Origin: Doris montereyensis
Taxonomy: Eukaryota; Mollusca; Gastropoda; Nudibranchia; Dorididae
NCBI GenBank assembly: GCA_037039925.1
Contig: JAXRKP010000669.1
Location: forward strand, 96,001-160,000
Length of the DNA: 64,000 bases
Direction of reading: 5' to 3'
Shown: piece after piece, positions 35,996 to 47,826 of the stretch
Layout of the letters: each line of letters begins with the position of its first letter
Position numbering within the stretch: the first letter of the stretch is position 1
Position numbers and translations under genes: made by a program
Notes under the pieces: generated by a model
Database searches by the model: none
Seen by the model: the letters and a program-made list of their open reading frames with translations, nothing else
What the model was told of the DNA's origin: nothing

Positions 35996-36391
35996 ACTTT
36001 TTCCAGGTAACCACCCAATGTTCCATGACTGTTGAGCCCCAGATCAACAAACAAAAAGTTGCTACATCAGTTTCTGGGAATGAAATATATATATATATTT
36101 CTAAAATGACACAAGATTTAGACAAATCGATATCTCGAGGTCTCTTCCACTCTCAAAAGCCTCACAACCTCAAAATAAGAAAGCTAAGTGCAACTATTTC
36201 ATTCAGCAAAACCTCTCTTGATCTTCCATCGACTGTCTTGATATAATAACGATTGTCTCCTATATCTTCTACACCTGGACAGAATCGTAGATTACCACAT
36301 TTCCCCTATCATAGCTTCCAAGCCTGTGGTGTACATCCAATTGTAGCCTACTAAAGAAACATGACTTCTACTACTACTAGCAGGGTTTGGC

Positions 36392-36666
36392 CTAGAAATC
36401 CCACATGCACTTGGCTTTCGCAGTAGCAACGAAGGTAAAAGACAGACATCGTTTGCAAGTCTTGATGCCACACCTGTAGCTGACCATTCTCCCGCTGGTG
36501 TCTGTGCCATGACAGTACTTGAGGCCACACGGATACCATCCGATGCACGTCTGCAGCTGACACGTACACGGCTTGCTGACATCCCCTGTTTCCGGACATT
36601 TCGAGTATTTGCTTGGCTTCAGTTCAGATGCCGGGTATATCAGTGTCATGTAATCTTTTGCCAAAG
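36392..36666 (-). CDS. OAF: OAF last exon, Cys-rich domain
   Basis: The acceptor is TTCTTCAG; the exon starts LAKDYMTLIYPASELKPSKY and ends FVATAKAKCMWDF-stop. It holds the Cys ladder SKPCTCQLQTCIGWYPCGLK-YC and YRCGIKTCKRC. This is the diagnostic OAF domain, probably held by disulphides in the secreted protein. An apparent N-terminal extension in the same frame is intron. Confidence 0.93.
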
Positions 36667-39600
36667 CTGAAGAAAAAGAAAAAAAGAACAACAAAGCAGA
36701 TGACACTCGCAAATAACTACAATGCTGGACCATGGTAACTTATTATTGTTTCTTATGTGGAGTCAGAGCGACATATACGCATAATATAATAAAATGATGA
36801 GAAAATTACATTTTTTTACTTTCTTTTTCTAAAAAATTATTCTTATCATTCATTTATGTCCATCACATTGAATATCTTGTGCAAAAAATAAAAATGCAAA
36901 TGAAAGGATACAACAATTAATTTAAAGATTACTTGATGAAATTTACAGTATAACAAACTGTGCATTCTCAAATCAAAATGAATTTGAAAAATTTAAAAGG
37001 CTAAGTACATGCATAATTCCACCATGTATTCATGAACCCTAGCAGACTAAACAAATGTCATAAAAATGCTTTCAAACCAATCCCATTTCAAAGGAAATAG
37101 TTTTTCTATAAAATTCCTCCACACACCTGATTTTTTAGACCTATTTTCCTAATTTCTAAATGCCCAGAGGCAAATATTCATCAACGGAAAGCTTTGCTTT
37201 TGAATTCAATTCAAAGTTAAAAGTAGCTTAACTCTGTGATCTAAAGGCAGCTCAACAAAAACAGCCATGTAGTGCAAGAGAAATGGGCAGCTTTTTCTTA
37301 AAACCTATTTCAACAAAGGTCGCCTTCTTCTTAAATCAGCTAGCATATCATGTCGTCACATTATCAAAATTATATAATATAAACGAAACCAAGCAGGATA
37401 TTATAAACCCAACCCCCCCCAACATTTGAGGAACAGAGACCCATTATCGGTTGTTTCCCCATCATAAAATTTCATTATTATTACGGTAGATCATAATTGT
37501 CATGGATTCTACCATTTATACGCTCATAAACTCACACCAGTAACAACGCCAAGGAAAACTAAAAATAACACTATTTCAAACTGTTAGTCTTATCCTGGTG
37601 GCAGCCTTCATCAAGCAACAGGAACTAAATTCAAAGAGACGTGACATGATAGGCACAACGAAACAAAAGTACACCCAACGATGCACCTTCTTGTGCTAAG
37701 TGTGGGCCAAACCCATAGTCCAGCCAGGGCTGAGTGAGTATCACGTATGGTAGCAAGCGTAACTCTGTCTACGATGTAATAATATTTACATGACACTTTA
37801 TCATAGATGCAGTTGGTTTCACCGATGCTGAAATGTAGCAAAAAACTAAAGTAACATTCTTTCAAAGCCCTTACAATACATATAGCCGGAGCTTATCCCG
37901 ATATCTATAGCATGAAGCGGAATGTTAACAGAGTGAATGACAATAGAATAGCTAAATCAATATACAGTGCTATTGCTAAAACTCAAGGTAAAAGACCAAA
38001 AGGCAGACCTCGGAGAAAGTGGGAAGAAGATATAAAAGAGGCATTAACGCAAAGAAATTTAACTTCCACGAAAGGAAACAGAAAATGTCAGGACAGGGCA
38101 GCCTGGAGAAAGATAATTTCGGGCATCTAAACCCATAAACCGGAAGGTAGAATGGGAGCTGATAAATAAATCAAGAGAGAAAGAAAGAAGCGGAACAGGT
38201 GATTACCTCTTGGACAGGATGCTAAGTCTGTCACAGGTTTTTACACCCAAATTGTTGCTTGTACCCATTTGCACCTGGGTCAAGTGGGGAAATCCGTGTT
38301 GGGTGTATTTCCCAAGGAACCCAATGTCAGACATACGATTGCTAGATTCTTATCCAGGGCCTCACGTTCCCAAGTCTAGCTGCTAACAACTAGAACACTG
38401 ACACCACTGTTGACATTCAAAGACTACTTCAAATGCTTCGTAGTGCTTAAAACATCCTTTTGAGCCAGTCTCCTTTCCCCATTAAAATCTCACTATAACC
38501 AACAACCATCGGTTGACAGAGGCGGATTCTGACACACAAAGGGTTAACTTACATTTAGAGATTGTCCTGAGATCCATTTCCTGCGCAAAAATACCTTCCT
38601 TGGCGGTGCTGCAAATGTTGAAAATGTGTGGACTGATGAAGTGAGCCTTGTCCAGGTTGATGGAAAGGTCAAGGCTGTGGATGGTCATCTCCTTATCTTC
38701 TTCGGCCCCGTCCGGATGGCGGTGGGATTTTTCTGGCAAACGCAAAATGGAACAGTTACACTGACATTTACTTAAGTCCACCGGATATGGGGTGATCTCA
38801 GGAGTGAATCAAAAGAAAGATGTTAAACCTACCACTATCTCCTGCCCACTGACACACATAAATAAAAAAACAATAGCCATACTTGCTTAAGATTTGAAGG
38901 TATCATTTTGACAAACAATGATACAGCACAATAAAACTAACTGATTCCTGAAATAGCAAGAACGCTCATAACAGAGAGAGGATGCAATGTAAAATGAACA
39001 AACAAACATGCACAAGAAGAAAAATATAATGAACACTACAAGCAAAAATTATAAATAACCGTATAGAAAAAAAAAAAAAAGAAAACAAATTAAAACAAGA
39101 AAAGGACAAAAAACTACAACAAAATCCACAGATGTTACCCCTTTAACACAAATTTTATGCAAACATCTTATAAAAGCAAAAGAATATATTGTTTAACAAC
39201 CCAAATAACAATCAACCTTAACATACATATACACATTATATACCATTCTATTTTACCTCCTTTTCTTTTATGTCGCTATCTCCCTCCTCCTTTTATGCAT
39301 TAAAATAATGTCATATTCTTTACTCAATATATCTTCCTCTCTATCCACATAAACTCCTTGACAGGATTGCTTTTTATTCCATATGATCATGAATGGACCT
39401 CAAAAAGACAACCCTCATTACCCCAGCGTCAAAGTGCCAACCCTCCTCACATTATAATATTTGTTTTGTTTCAGCCGCTTTTGGCTTTTTATCACTCTTT
39501 ATCTCATCTTGGATGAAACTAACATTTACTTGTCTCCAAGTTGTTTTTTTTTAGAGATATTTACTAATTTAATATTAGTCAGACTACTGCTACTCTGTTG

Positions 39601-40133
39601 CATCCACTAACTAAAGAAATCTAATAAAAAGAAAAACATAGAAATCAAGAAGAGATGCTCTGCTTTCAAAATTGTGATGGCTTTTTTGAGGCACATGAGA
39701 ATGAAAATTCACCCAGGACATGAGGTCAAATGATCCTAAGGTATGGATGGAGTTTACCTCCAAAACCAAGGGTCCAAGATTTGAATGCTAATATGTCATG
39801 AGCATATATTGTAATCATATGCACTCATTTTCTTGGGTAAAAACATTTTAAGTAGGCCAGCTTTAGCACTTATAGTTAAAATAATTTTAAAAATGATTCT
39901 TCATTGAGTTAGACTAGTGTTAAAAATAACCGTAGACATGAACCCCTACAGAAAACAAATTAAAGTACCTGTCTGAGCTTTGACATTGCATCCGATGAAA
40001 TGAAGTCATTTCTCAAAAAACGAGTGATAAAGCACATGACTTGCGCATCTGTCTGACCCAATTCTTCTTCTCCAAGCACCATCAAACGGAATATTTGAAC
40101 CTCCTGTGAGACAAAGATATGTATATATATATA

Positions 40134-40180
<47 letters not shown>

Positions 40181-42300
40181 TTATTATTAGCAATGTTACT
40201 TCAGTCCCTCACTTTTCAAGACAAGCAAAAACAAACGTACGCACCCAGAGAACGACAAATTCACAGTAAACATAGTACCACCCACCGTTTACAATTTACA
40301 CGTACAGTTACTCATTAACTCCCTGAACCATAATTGAATGAAACAACCTACCAGAAAGCTGAGTCACCTACAACAATATTCAGGCAAATTCAAGAAGAAA
40401 ATTCCGATGATCAAAAACTTGAATAGAATAGTTACCGCCTGATGCCCAGTGCTTGGGAAGCAGAGAAAATGGACGAAACGGGCATTTATGGGAAAATCAA
40501 TCAGGGCAAAAAATTGGGGGTGATCAATTGTGTAGAGAAGGATAAGGTCATACCTATATCTTTTGCTTTAGAAGTGTCCTCATTTTAAAAGTAAAATTGA
40601 ATTTTTTAAATCAATTACGACATACTTTATGATCATGGAGAAGATTAAACCTGCAGTTCTCATTGAGACCGGATTATTTAGTAGAAAATTTTGGTTTTAA
40701 AACAGGCATTTGGAAGGGTAATCTAGAAAGAAATTGGTTTCACTGATTGTGGGCATTTAGGAAAAACGGGCATTATGGCGGTGGGCATTTAGGCAGTAAC
40801 TACTGTATCAGTACTCAATTTTCAGTTTTTATTATTATTAATACTACAGATACAGAACGCTTCCGACAATGCTTAAAATATTGTGTTACTATGGGTTGAT
40901 GTTAAATGAAGGATCCTGTTTTCTACTGAAACAGACAACAAATAAATCGTCAGGAATGAAACGCGGCAACCAATTTCAAATGTTTTAAAAGACTTTGGAA
41001 GTAACTTTCTTCTTAAAAACACATCACTTTAAAAAACAAAATTTGGATTAAAGGTTTGGAAACGTTAAAACTAATCGCGTTGACAGTAATACTCAAGAAT
41101 TGATTTGGTCCGCTACTGAGAAGAACAAAAGAACAAGAGGGAGGATAATATTTACATGACATCTACTTCGGGTCATTACGTGATGTTAGTGGCTGAGTGG
41201 TTAGGCTGTCAAACTGGGGATCATGAGGTTCTGGATTCGAATCCAAGCAAAGCTAGGTCTGACGTTGTGTTCCTTGAAATGACACTAAACACGAATTTTC
41301 TCCACTCAATCCAGGTGCAAATGGGTACAAGCCTGTGTCAAAAACCTGCGTCAGTCTAGCGTCCAGTCCAGGAGGTGATTTTTATCCCCTTCCACTTCAT
41401 CCTTTTGAAACCGGGAAGCTCCAACTCTAAAGGCCGTAACGGACTTGACATTACACCACACTCTTCTCTTAGATCTAGTTTTAACACTTTTGTAAATTAC
41501 AGCAGGGGGTGGGCGGGTGGGGATTCAGCAATCTGGGATGGCGATTGTGTGATTTATAGTCTGTATCGCACAAGTGCAGGCTCACTGACTGTACATCATT
41601 TATCCCCCGCAGGCCATTCATTCAAAGTCCTTCTCAACCCCCGGGGAGCATACAGTACACAAGCCTGAACCGAGTTAGGTTTTTCATACTAACACTGAGA
41701 CAAGATCTTTCTCTTCTTATAGCTGGGTACTCTTTCACAACTGAGTCTAGTGAGGAAATAAGAGTGAAGTAGCTTTCCTAAAAGTACAACTTTGTGAAAA
41801 AACCCACCCTATGCCAGCCGTGGGGTTCGAACCAGTGAGTCATTGTGATTATCAGCTCACAACACTGCGGTTCAGCTACAATGCCTACAACTGACCCTGA
41901 AGCCAGCTGAGGGCATAAGGGACATTGACACAGTTCCAAGGGCTCTCTCGGAACTCGAACGACTCATGTCCAATGGCCATATAAAGAAGAAAACGAAAAA
42001 GTGAGTCATGTGGTAATGTAGTATAATTATACTAGATCGAGATCTAAGTCTAAGTGTATGTTAGTAGATTAGATATTAGATCTACTTACAGATTTGAAAT
42101 CAATAAAAAGTTACAAAGTTCCATCAGATGCTAAAAACTCAAGAGAAACTGTATCTGCCGAAGTGTTTGCAAGAATTTTCAACAAGAGTCTGTCCGCCTC
42201 TGTTTCTGAAATTCACAACCAGCTGTCCTGAACAGAACCAGAATGACAGTGACAGCAACTGGAAAACTCCAATAACAAAGCAAGGCACAAGGGATTTCAT
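36392..42300 (-). CDS. OAF: out at first (OAF) homologue
   Basis: OAF is a secreted, cysteine-rich protein named from Drosophila out at first; its molecular role is poorly known. Four exons are placed on the minus strand: signal peptide plus N-terminal domain (42115-42300), GEEELGQTDAQVMCFITRF (39969-40103), the KNP.AIRT..SPHIFNICS segment (38553-38732), and the Cys-rich C-terminus to the stop (36392-36666). Motifs CTCQLQTCIGWYPCGLKYC and YRCGIKTCKRC match insect and vertebrate OAF in order. A short exon for the segment after DGTL was not found. Frames break at G4 (38706-38709) and A4 (42176-42179), both repaired by longer homopolymers. Introns hold a LINE, SINEs, R1 and a MITE. Confidence 0.9.
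36667..37864. other. OAF intron, no feature seen
   Basis: This is AT-rich intronic sequence with a C-run near 37412. I see no repeat family or exon in it. Confidence 0.5.
37865..38195 (+). mobile_element. LINE 3' fragment in OAF intron (family of 53465)
   Basis: This is the best-preserved copy of the C-terminal tail: MKRNVNRVNDNRIAKSIYSA, KTQGKRPKGRPRRKWEEDIK and EALTQRNLTSTKGNRKCQDR, ending in WRKIISGI-stop. It is followed by AACCGGAAGGTAGAATGGGA and an AGAAAGAAAG tail. It is 5'-truncated. Confidence 0.88.
38196..38370 (-). mobile_element. SINE family B fragment, minus
   Basis: It contains, in reverse, the B-family body (CACCTGGGTCAAGTGGGGAA, GGTTTTTACACCCAAATTG, AGGTGATTACCTCTTGGACA). The tRNA-like head is mostly lost. 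It abuts the LINE tail. Confidence 0.78.
38553..38732 (-). CDS. OAF: OAF exon (KNPTAIRT..SPHIFNICS) with frame break
   Basis: Entered in phase 0 this reads KNPTAIRTG, matching KNP.TIRT of Drosophila OAF. After the GGGG at plus 38706-38709 the frame changes to AEEDKEMTIHSLDLSINLDK and then AHFISPHIFNICSTAKEGIF. One extra G makes it continuous and gives the phase-1 exit needed by the last exon. The donor is GTAAGT. Confidence 0.9.
38785..38865 (+). repeat. R1 repeat fragment
   Basis: It carries the R1 core GGGGTGATCTCAGGAGTGAA and the ACCTACCACTATCTCCTGCC end, with the middle deleted. It lies directly upstream of the OAF exon at 38553-38732. Confidence 0.65.
39969..40103 (-). CDS. OAF: OAF exon (LGEEELGQTDAQVMCF)
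   Basis: These 45 codons run between a CTCACAG acceptor and a CAG|GTAC donor, phase 0 at both ends. They begin EVQIFRLMVLGEEELGQ and end SSDAMSKLRQ. Human OAF has DVKVFRALILGELEKGQSQ and EAMAKLRQ. Confidence 0.92.
40430..40803. mobile_element. 374-bp TIR element in OAF intron
   Basis: The ends are GTTACCGCCTGATGCCCA and, inverted, GTTACTGCCTAAATGCCCAC. The motif CGGGCATTTA or GGGCATTTAGG recurs inside. It is noncoding and MITE-like. Confidence 0.72.
41180..41410 (+). mobile_element. SINE family B, copy in OAF intron
   Basis: A-box TGGCTGAGTGGTTAGGCTGT, B-box GGATTCGAATCC, body CTCCACTCAATCCAGGTGCA and CCTGCGTCAGTCTAGCGTCC. It is one of the better preserved copies. Confidence 0.88.
41560..41890 (-). 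mobile_element. SINE family D, copy 2
   Basis: On the minus strand the head carries TGAACCGCAGTGTTGTGAGC and ACTGGTTCGAACCCC (B-box). The body carries TTTTTCACAAAGTTGTAC, AGTACCCAGCTATAAG and GATCTTGTCTCAGTGTTAG. The 3' end is TGCACTTGTGCGATACAGAC. Matching copies are at 19185 and 59395. Confidence 0.85.
42115..42300 (-). CDS. OAF: OAF exon 1 with signal peptide
   Basis: The start is MKSLVPCFVIGVFQLLSLSF, a hydrophobic signal peptide likely cleaved after WFCSG. Mature QLVVNFRNRGGQTLVE follows, then in a second frame KILANTSADTVSLEFLASDG-TL. Drosophila OAF has QLIINVQNQGGE..TLEFQKTDGTL here. The shift falls on AAAA (plus tttt 42176-42179) and needs two more A. The donor GTAACT leaves two bases. 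Confidence 0.85.
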
Positions 42301-42900
42301 GGTTATTGTTGAACAGGATGAAGATCTAGATCTACACCGATTAATGTAGGAGACAATTTAGTTTTCACACATGATAGGATGCATTTTTGAAATTAGTTTT
42401 AAACACTCTCCATCAGGGAGCCTGCACATGAGATCACAGAAACTTCATAGTGTAAGGTTGGGAATAATACTTCAACGTTACTTGGTTCCTCATTTTTCAT
42501 TTGTTATGAGTATTGAGTCGACTCAACCGAGAGCTCAAATATTTCCGTTATCCATGAACTCGAACATTTTCGATACCCGTGAACCGACAGTACTTGAGTA
42601 ACGTTGTTTCGGGCTTACGGGTTGTCTCAAGGCCGTCTCTAATATCAAGGTGGCCTTGGTTGTCTTTATTTATTCGGAAATAGGTAGTCACAGGTCGGGG
42701 TCGAGGGTCGGGGCACAGCGTAGCCTTCGTAATAGAGATAGCCTGCTCTAACCACAGCGTGACGTCACACCTTGTGGCGGTGGTCTCAGAGAGCGAGTGA
42801 GGGTAGGCTAGTAATAGTAAGACGTGTAGTAGTAGTGCATACTATTACTAGGCATTGATAATATTATGTGTGTAGTGTGTTTTATATTTGTTGTTTGTCA
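42301..42900 (-). promoter_or_regulatory. putative OAF upstream region with perfect CRE
   Basis: This is upstream of the OAF start codon. TGACGTCA, the full CREB/ATF palindrome, sits at 42760-42767 within a locally CpG-rich stretch (42690-42790). A palindromic insertion with 5-bp TSD is at 42627-42659. No TATA box was identified and the transcription start is unknown. Confidence 0.4.
42627..42659. mobile_element. 33-bp palindromic insertion with 5-bp TSD
   Basis: The arms are (T)CAAGGCCGTCT and GGCCTTGG, with an inner inverted CAAGG/CCTTG. TTGTC flanks both sides (42622-42626 and 42660-42664). It is related to the elements at 28035 and 28460, with the first arm base changed from C to T. Confidence 0.75.
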
Positions 42901-43299
42901 ATATTCTTTAACCTCCCCCCCCCATTTCCCTATGAAAGGTTGATTGTTTTGCTTACCAGTTGGTATGTTAGGTCACCTACTATTAACGATAAAGTAATAG
43001 TAATAGTGATGAAGAGCTCAAAGAAGGACAAGACAAGACGTGGCTACATTTCGGGTATATAATATTATAACGCTTCTACGGACCTAAATACGAATGACAG
43101 AAAGAAACGCAGAAAATGAGGATAGGTAATAAATGAAAGAAAAGTAAAGAAAATCTAAACTTTTGGATTTAGAAATTAAAAAAATAAAAGTGTTGAGATT
43201 TGTAGAGATATCCTCAGAATAAATTAAGGTTACAATACTGGAATACGTAATAGCATGGTTAAAAATGGCAATTCTTGCAACGCTGAGCATTCCACTTTC

Positions 43300-45345
43300 T
43301 CGGGAGGGAACTTAACCTATTCAAAGAAGCTTCTGTTGATGAAATCCATAAAATGATTTTGTCTTCCTCTACTAAATCATGTGAATTAGATCATGTTCCA
43401 ACTAATGTATTGAAATTATGCCTGCATGAAATACTTCCTGCCATTGTCAATATCATTAATATGTCTTTGACCACAGGAACTGTACCAGACATTTTTAAAG
43501 TCGCCATTGTCAAGCCTCTATTAAAATAGTCAAATCTTGATCCAAATATCCTCAAAAATTTCAGGCCAGTTTCTAATCTACCATTTATATCCAAAATCCT
43601 TGAAAAGATAGTCTTAAAACAGATAATGAGACATATTGAGATCAGTGGCCTCCAGGAGGTCTTTCAGTCAGCCTATAAGGCAAACCACAGCACAGAGACT
43701 GCTCTTGTGCGTGTCATTAATGACCTTCTGGACACCGTTGACAAAGGTTCCCTATCGATCTTGAATTTACTCGATTTATCAGCTGCTTTCGACACAATTG
43801 ATCATGAAATTTTGATAAAAAGACTTGAAATTACATACGGAATGTCTGGTACCGTACTTAAGTGGTTAAAATCTTACCTGTCACAGAGAAAGCAAGTTAA
43901 AGTCACAAACAAAAAGAAATCAAATGAATATCATCTAACCTGTGGGGTTCCTCAGGGATCAGTTCTAGGGCCTGTCCTTTTTGTCCTCTACATCGGACCA
44001 CTTTCAGAAATATGTCTTAAACACAACATTTCCTATCACCAGTATGCAGATGATACACATACTCTATGTTACCAACTTTGATAAACATTCCCCAAGTCCA
44101 TCCCCTTTAATAAATGTTAGTGAAATGTGTATCATGGAAATAAAAAGACTGGATAAAAAGCAAATAAACTCAAGCTAAATGAAGATAAGACAGAAGTAAT
44201 GATTGTTGGTAATAAAAAGAAGCTACAAGAAGTAAAATCTCAAGATCTTAAAATGTATTTGGGTGACATAATTGTTTACACTGTTGATACAGTAAAAAAT
44301 TTGGGGACGATGCTTGATTGTTCACTATCCATGGACTGCCAACTAAATTATGTGTGCAAGATTATGATATTTGAATTAAAGAAAATATCTGCAATAAGAC
44401 CCTTTTTATCCCTGAAATGACCAAGAAACTTGTTGTTGCTTTAATATTTTCCAAGTTAGATTACTGCAATGCATTACTTTTTGGCCTGCCTAATAATAAA
44501 ATAAGAAAATTGCAAATCATCCAAAATCATGCTGCAAGGCTCATTTTTCAAAAAAACGCAAAGGAGAAAACGTATCCCTCTTTTGACAGAGCTTCATTGG
44601 CTCAAAGTTGAACAAAGGATAAAGTTCAAAGCATCAGTTCGGGTCTATAGATGCCTTGACGGATCAGCCCCCCTCTATCTTTCCGACCTGATTTCTAAAT
44701 ACTCACAGCCAAGATCACTAAGATCCTCAGCAGACTCCACTCGTTTAGTTACCCCTCTAAAACGCACAAAAATGGGCGAGCGGTCCTTTTCTTCTTTCGG
44801 TCCGCGTACGTGGAACGCATTGCCAATAACCATCAGACAGGCAGATAATATTTCTATTTTCAAGAAAAGTTAAAAACGCACTATTTCTCTGAGCAATTTT
44901 GCTATTTGGCTTGATGATTTTGTGTCTAAATAATATAATTTACATTTAATACCAATATGAATATTACTATGATATGTGTGTATATATGTGTATATGTATG
45001 TATGTGTATGTGTATGTATATATATATGTATATGTTATGTATATATCCACGAACAACATGTTGATTGATGTCTCATGTAGCCTACGTATTTCTAAATCAA
45101 CTAATTAGTTCTATGCCATACGTTTAATTGCAGTTTATGTAATTCTAGTCTTTGGTTTCAATGCCTTTATATTTTAAGATGTAATCTAATTTTTAACCAT
45201 AAATGACTATGATTTGTATCAATGTTTTTACTATGTACTACATGATATATGTGTAATTTATGGATGTTTAATTTATTGTAAAGCGCTTGGGGCCTCTTTT
45301 AGGGGATTAAGCGCTCTATAAGTGTTTAGTATTATTATTATTTTC
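43300..45345 (+). mobile_element. CR1/L2-like non-LTR retrotransposon, 5'-truncated, broken
   Basis: The reverse transcriptase reads from LFKEASVDEIHKMILSSSTK through VAIVKPLLK, stop, NFRPVSNLPFISKILEK, then HSTETALVRVINDLL, LDLSAAFDTIDHEIL, GVPQGSVLGPVLFVLYI and YADD (about 44042). The thumb and C-terminal region continue to 44870 (LVTPLKRTKMGERSFS, GPRTWNALP). At least one in-frame TAG (43527) and several frameshifts break it. The 3' UTR ends in AAGCGCTTGGGGCCTCTTT, GCGCTCTATAAGTGTT and ATTATTATT, a typical 3' end of CR1/L2-clade elements. Confidence 0.9.
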
Positions 45346-45409
45346 ATTTTTGCTTTCTGTTGTTTTTATTTTTATCTTAAACCCATAGTTTGAAAGTGGT
45401 ACAAACGTA

Positions 45410-45570
45410 TTAGTGTATATATATATATATATATATATATATGTAGATTTATACTATATATATATATAGAATATATATCTCTCTATATATATTTATATAT
45501 ATATATATCCCTCCCCTATACTACCATATCCCTCTATATATACACGGTATTTATATGTATGTGTATATAA
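45410..45570. repeat. (AT)n-rich tract
   Basis: TATATA runs with CTCTC interruptions follow the LINE 3' end. 45570-46010 shows no gene. Confidence 0.85.
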
Positions 45571-46010
45571 GTATAATTATTGTTGGGATACTCATTTATA
45601 TTATTATCTGTTTCTCTCTCCTGTCCAATCTTCTATTTCTGTCTCTCCCTCCCCCTCTATCTATCATATCCCACTCTTTTTTCTTTTTTTTTGTCTGTCT
45701 GCCTGAAACGCACTAACAGGCACCTGGTGCTGTATGCTCCCCAGTTACAGTTTGTATGTACATGCATTCAGTTATCTGTACAGTGGTGCTTCATGTTTAA
45801 CGGCAATGGAAATAACAAGACTTTTTCAAATCCCCTTTTTATCCCTTAATATTTCTCTATTGGAAAAGTGCTGTTTTAATCAATCATAATTTTCAACTAA
45901 CACAAACATATCAGTACTAGTACTACACAACATCAAGCCAATGATAGAGAGAACGGAAGGGTGAGAAGAGAGAAAGTAAATGTGAATCAAGTTACCAATG
46001 ACAAAGAACT

Positions 46011-46149
<139 letters not shown>

Positions 46150-46539
46150 CTGAATAATATTGATCTGTAGTACGGTCAAGTCGGAGCACACACGAGAACA
46201 GGTTGCACGATTATAATTATATAAATTATATATGTAGAATCCAAATACCATAAACTCACTTTCAGTTTCATGAGATCGTCGATGTCATCTGGCCGATTCA
46301 TACATTACACTACTATTGTAGCAAACGGTGTTAGGCATACTATTATTTTATTACTATTACTGTGTGTTGACCTTGACTTGACCCGTTCTAGCGATAATAT
46401 TATTATGGTGCAGTACATGTACTACAATTCTACACCTTTGATATTGTGATATAATGTACAATCGACATAGAGATCAAGATATCTCTGTCACTCTCACTCA
46501 CAAGAAAATGTGAATACGGAATGTTACAAGAGGGAGGGA

Positions 46540-46674
46540 GCTTGAGATAGAGAGAACGGAAGGGTGAGAGAGAGAGAGAGAGAGAGATGAGAGAGAGAGA
46601 GAACGGAAGGGTGAAATAGACACAAGGAGGATGAGAGATGAGAGAGGAGAACGGAAGGGTGAAATAGACAAGGA

Positions 46675-46719
<45 letters not shown>

Positions 46720-47520
46720 GAAGGGTGAAATAGACAAGAGGAGGATGAGAGAGAGAGGAGAACGGAAGGGTGAAATAGACAAGAGGAGGATGAGAGAGAG
46801 GGAGAACGGAAGGGTGAAATAGACAAGAGGAGGATGAGAGAGAGGGAGAACGGAAGGGTGAAATAGACAAAGAGGGGATGAGAGGGAGAACGGAAGGGTG
46901 AAATAGACAAAGATGAGAGAGGGAGAACGGAAGGGTGAAATAGACAAGATGGATGGAGAGAGGGAGAACGGAAGGGTGAAAATAGACAAGAGGAGGATGA
47001 GAGAGAGGGAGAACGGAAGGGTGAAATAGACAAGAGGAGGATGAGGGAGAACGGAAGGGTGAAATAGACAAGAGGAGGGTGAGGAGAACGGAAGGGTGAA
47101 ATAGACAAGAGGAGGGTGAGGGAGAACGGAAGAGTGAAATAGACAAGAGGAGGTGAGGGAGAACGGAAGGGTGAAATAGACAAGAGGGGGATGAGAGAGG
47201 GAGAACGGAAGTGTGAAATAGACAAGAGGAGTGAGAGAGAGGGAGAACGGAAGGGTGAAATAGACAAGAGGAGGATGAGAGAGGGAGAACGGAAGGGTGA
47301 AATAGACAAGAGGAGGTGTGAGGGAGAACGGAAGGGTGAAATAGACAAAGAGGAGGAGAGAGAGAGGGGGAACGGAAGGGTGAAATAGACAAGAGGAGGA
47401 TGAGAGAGGGGGAACGGAAGGGTGAAATAGACAAGAGGAGGATGCAAGAGAAAAAAATGTGAATACGGAATGTTACAAGAGGGAGGGAGCTTGAGATAGA
47501 GAGAACGGAAGGTGAGAGAG
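46540..47520. repeat. about 40-bp minisatellite, over 20 copies
   Basis: Units contain GAACGGAAGGGTGAAATAGA and CAAGAGGAGGATGAGAGA. Spacing varies between about 36 and 60 bp because the GA part expands in some units. Flanking copies of GTGAATACGGAATGTTACAA at 46510 and 47458 show that the whole array sits inside a larger duplication. The long minus-strand frame through it (SPFRSPSL repeats) is an artefact. Confidence 0.93.
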
Positions 47521-47584
47521 AGAGAGAAAGTAAATGTGAATACGGAAGGTTACAAGAGGGTGCGATAGAAAGACAGAGAACTGA

Positions 47585-47600
47585 GTGTGTGTGTGTGTGT

Positions 47601-47653
<53 letters not shown>

Positions 47654-47655
47654 GG
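47585..47655. repeat. (GT)n-(GA)n microsatellite
   Basis: Same composite motif as at 46013, next to a further copy of the flanking GTGAATACGGAA sequence. A (GT)n run follows at 47796-47830. Confidence 0.95.
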
Positions 47656-47795
47656 AGGACGAGAGAGAGATTGAAAGTAGCAAGATAGAGAGAAGTGAGC
47701 GTGTTATTGTATCACAGAACACACCTGGTTTTAGTTTTATTCTAGCAACAAAAGACACGACAATGTATAAGTAGTCTACACTTTACATGCTCTTT

Positions 47796-47826
<31 letters not shown>

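Noticed and set aside
36667..36733. Signal-peptide-like extension upstream of the OAF Cys-rich domain (MVQHCSYLRVSSALLFFF)
   Set aside because: It is intron read-through. A TTCTTCAG acceptor lies between it and the conserved part, and the true signal peptide exon is at 42300.
46430..47758. 442-codon minus frame of SPFRSPSL repeats
   Set aside because: It follows a GA-rich minisatellite; unit length changes shift the frame and the composition is fully explained by the repeat.
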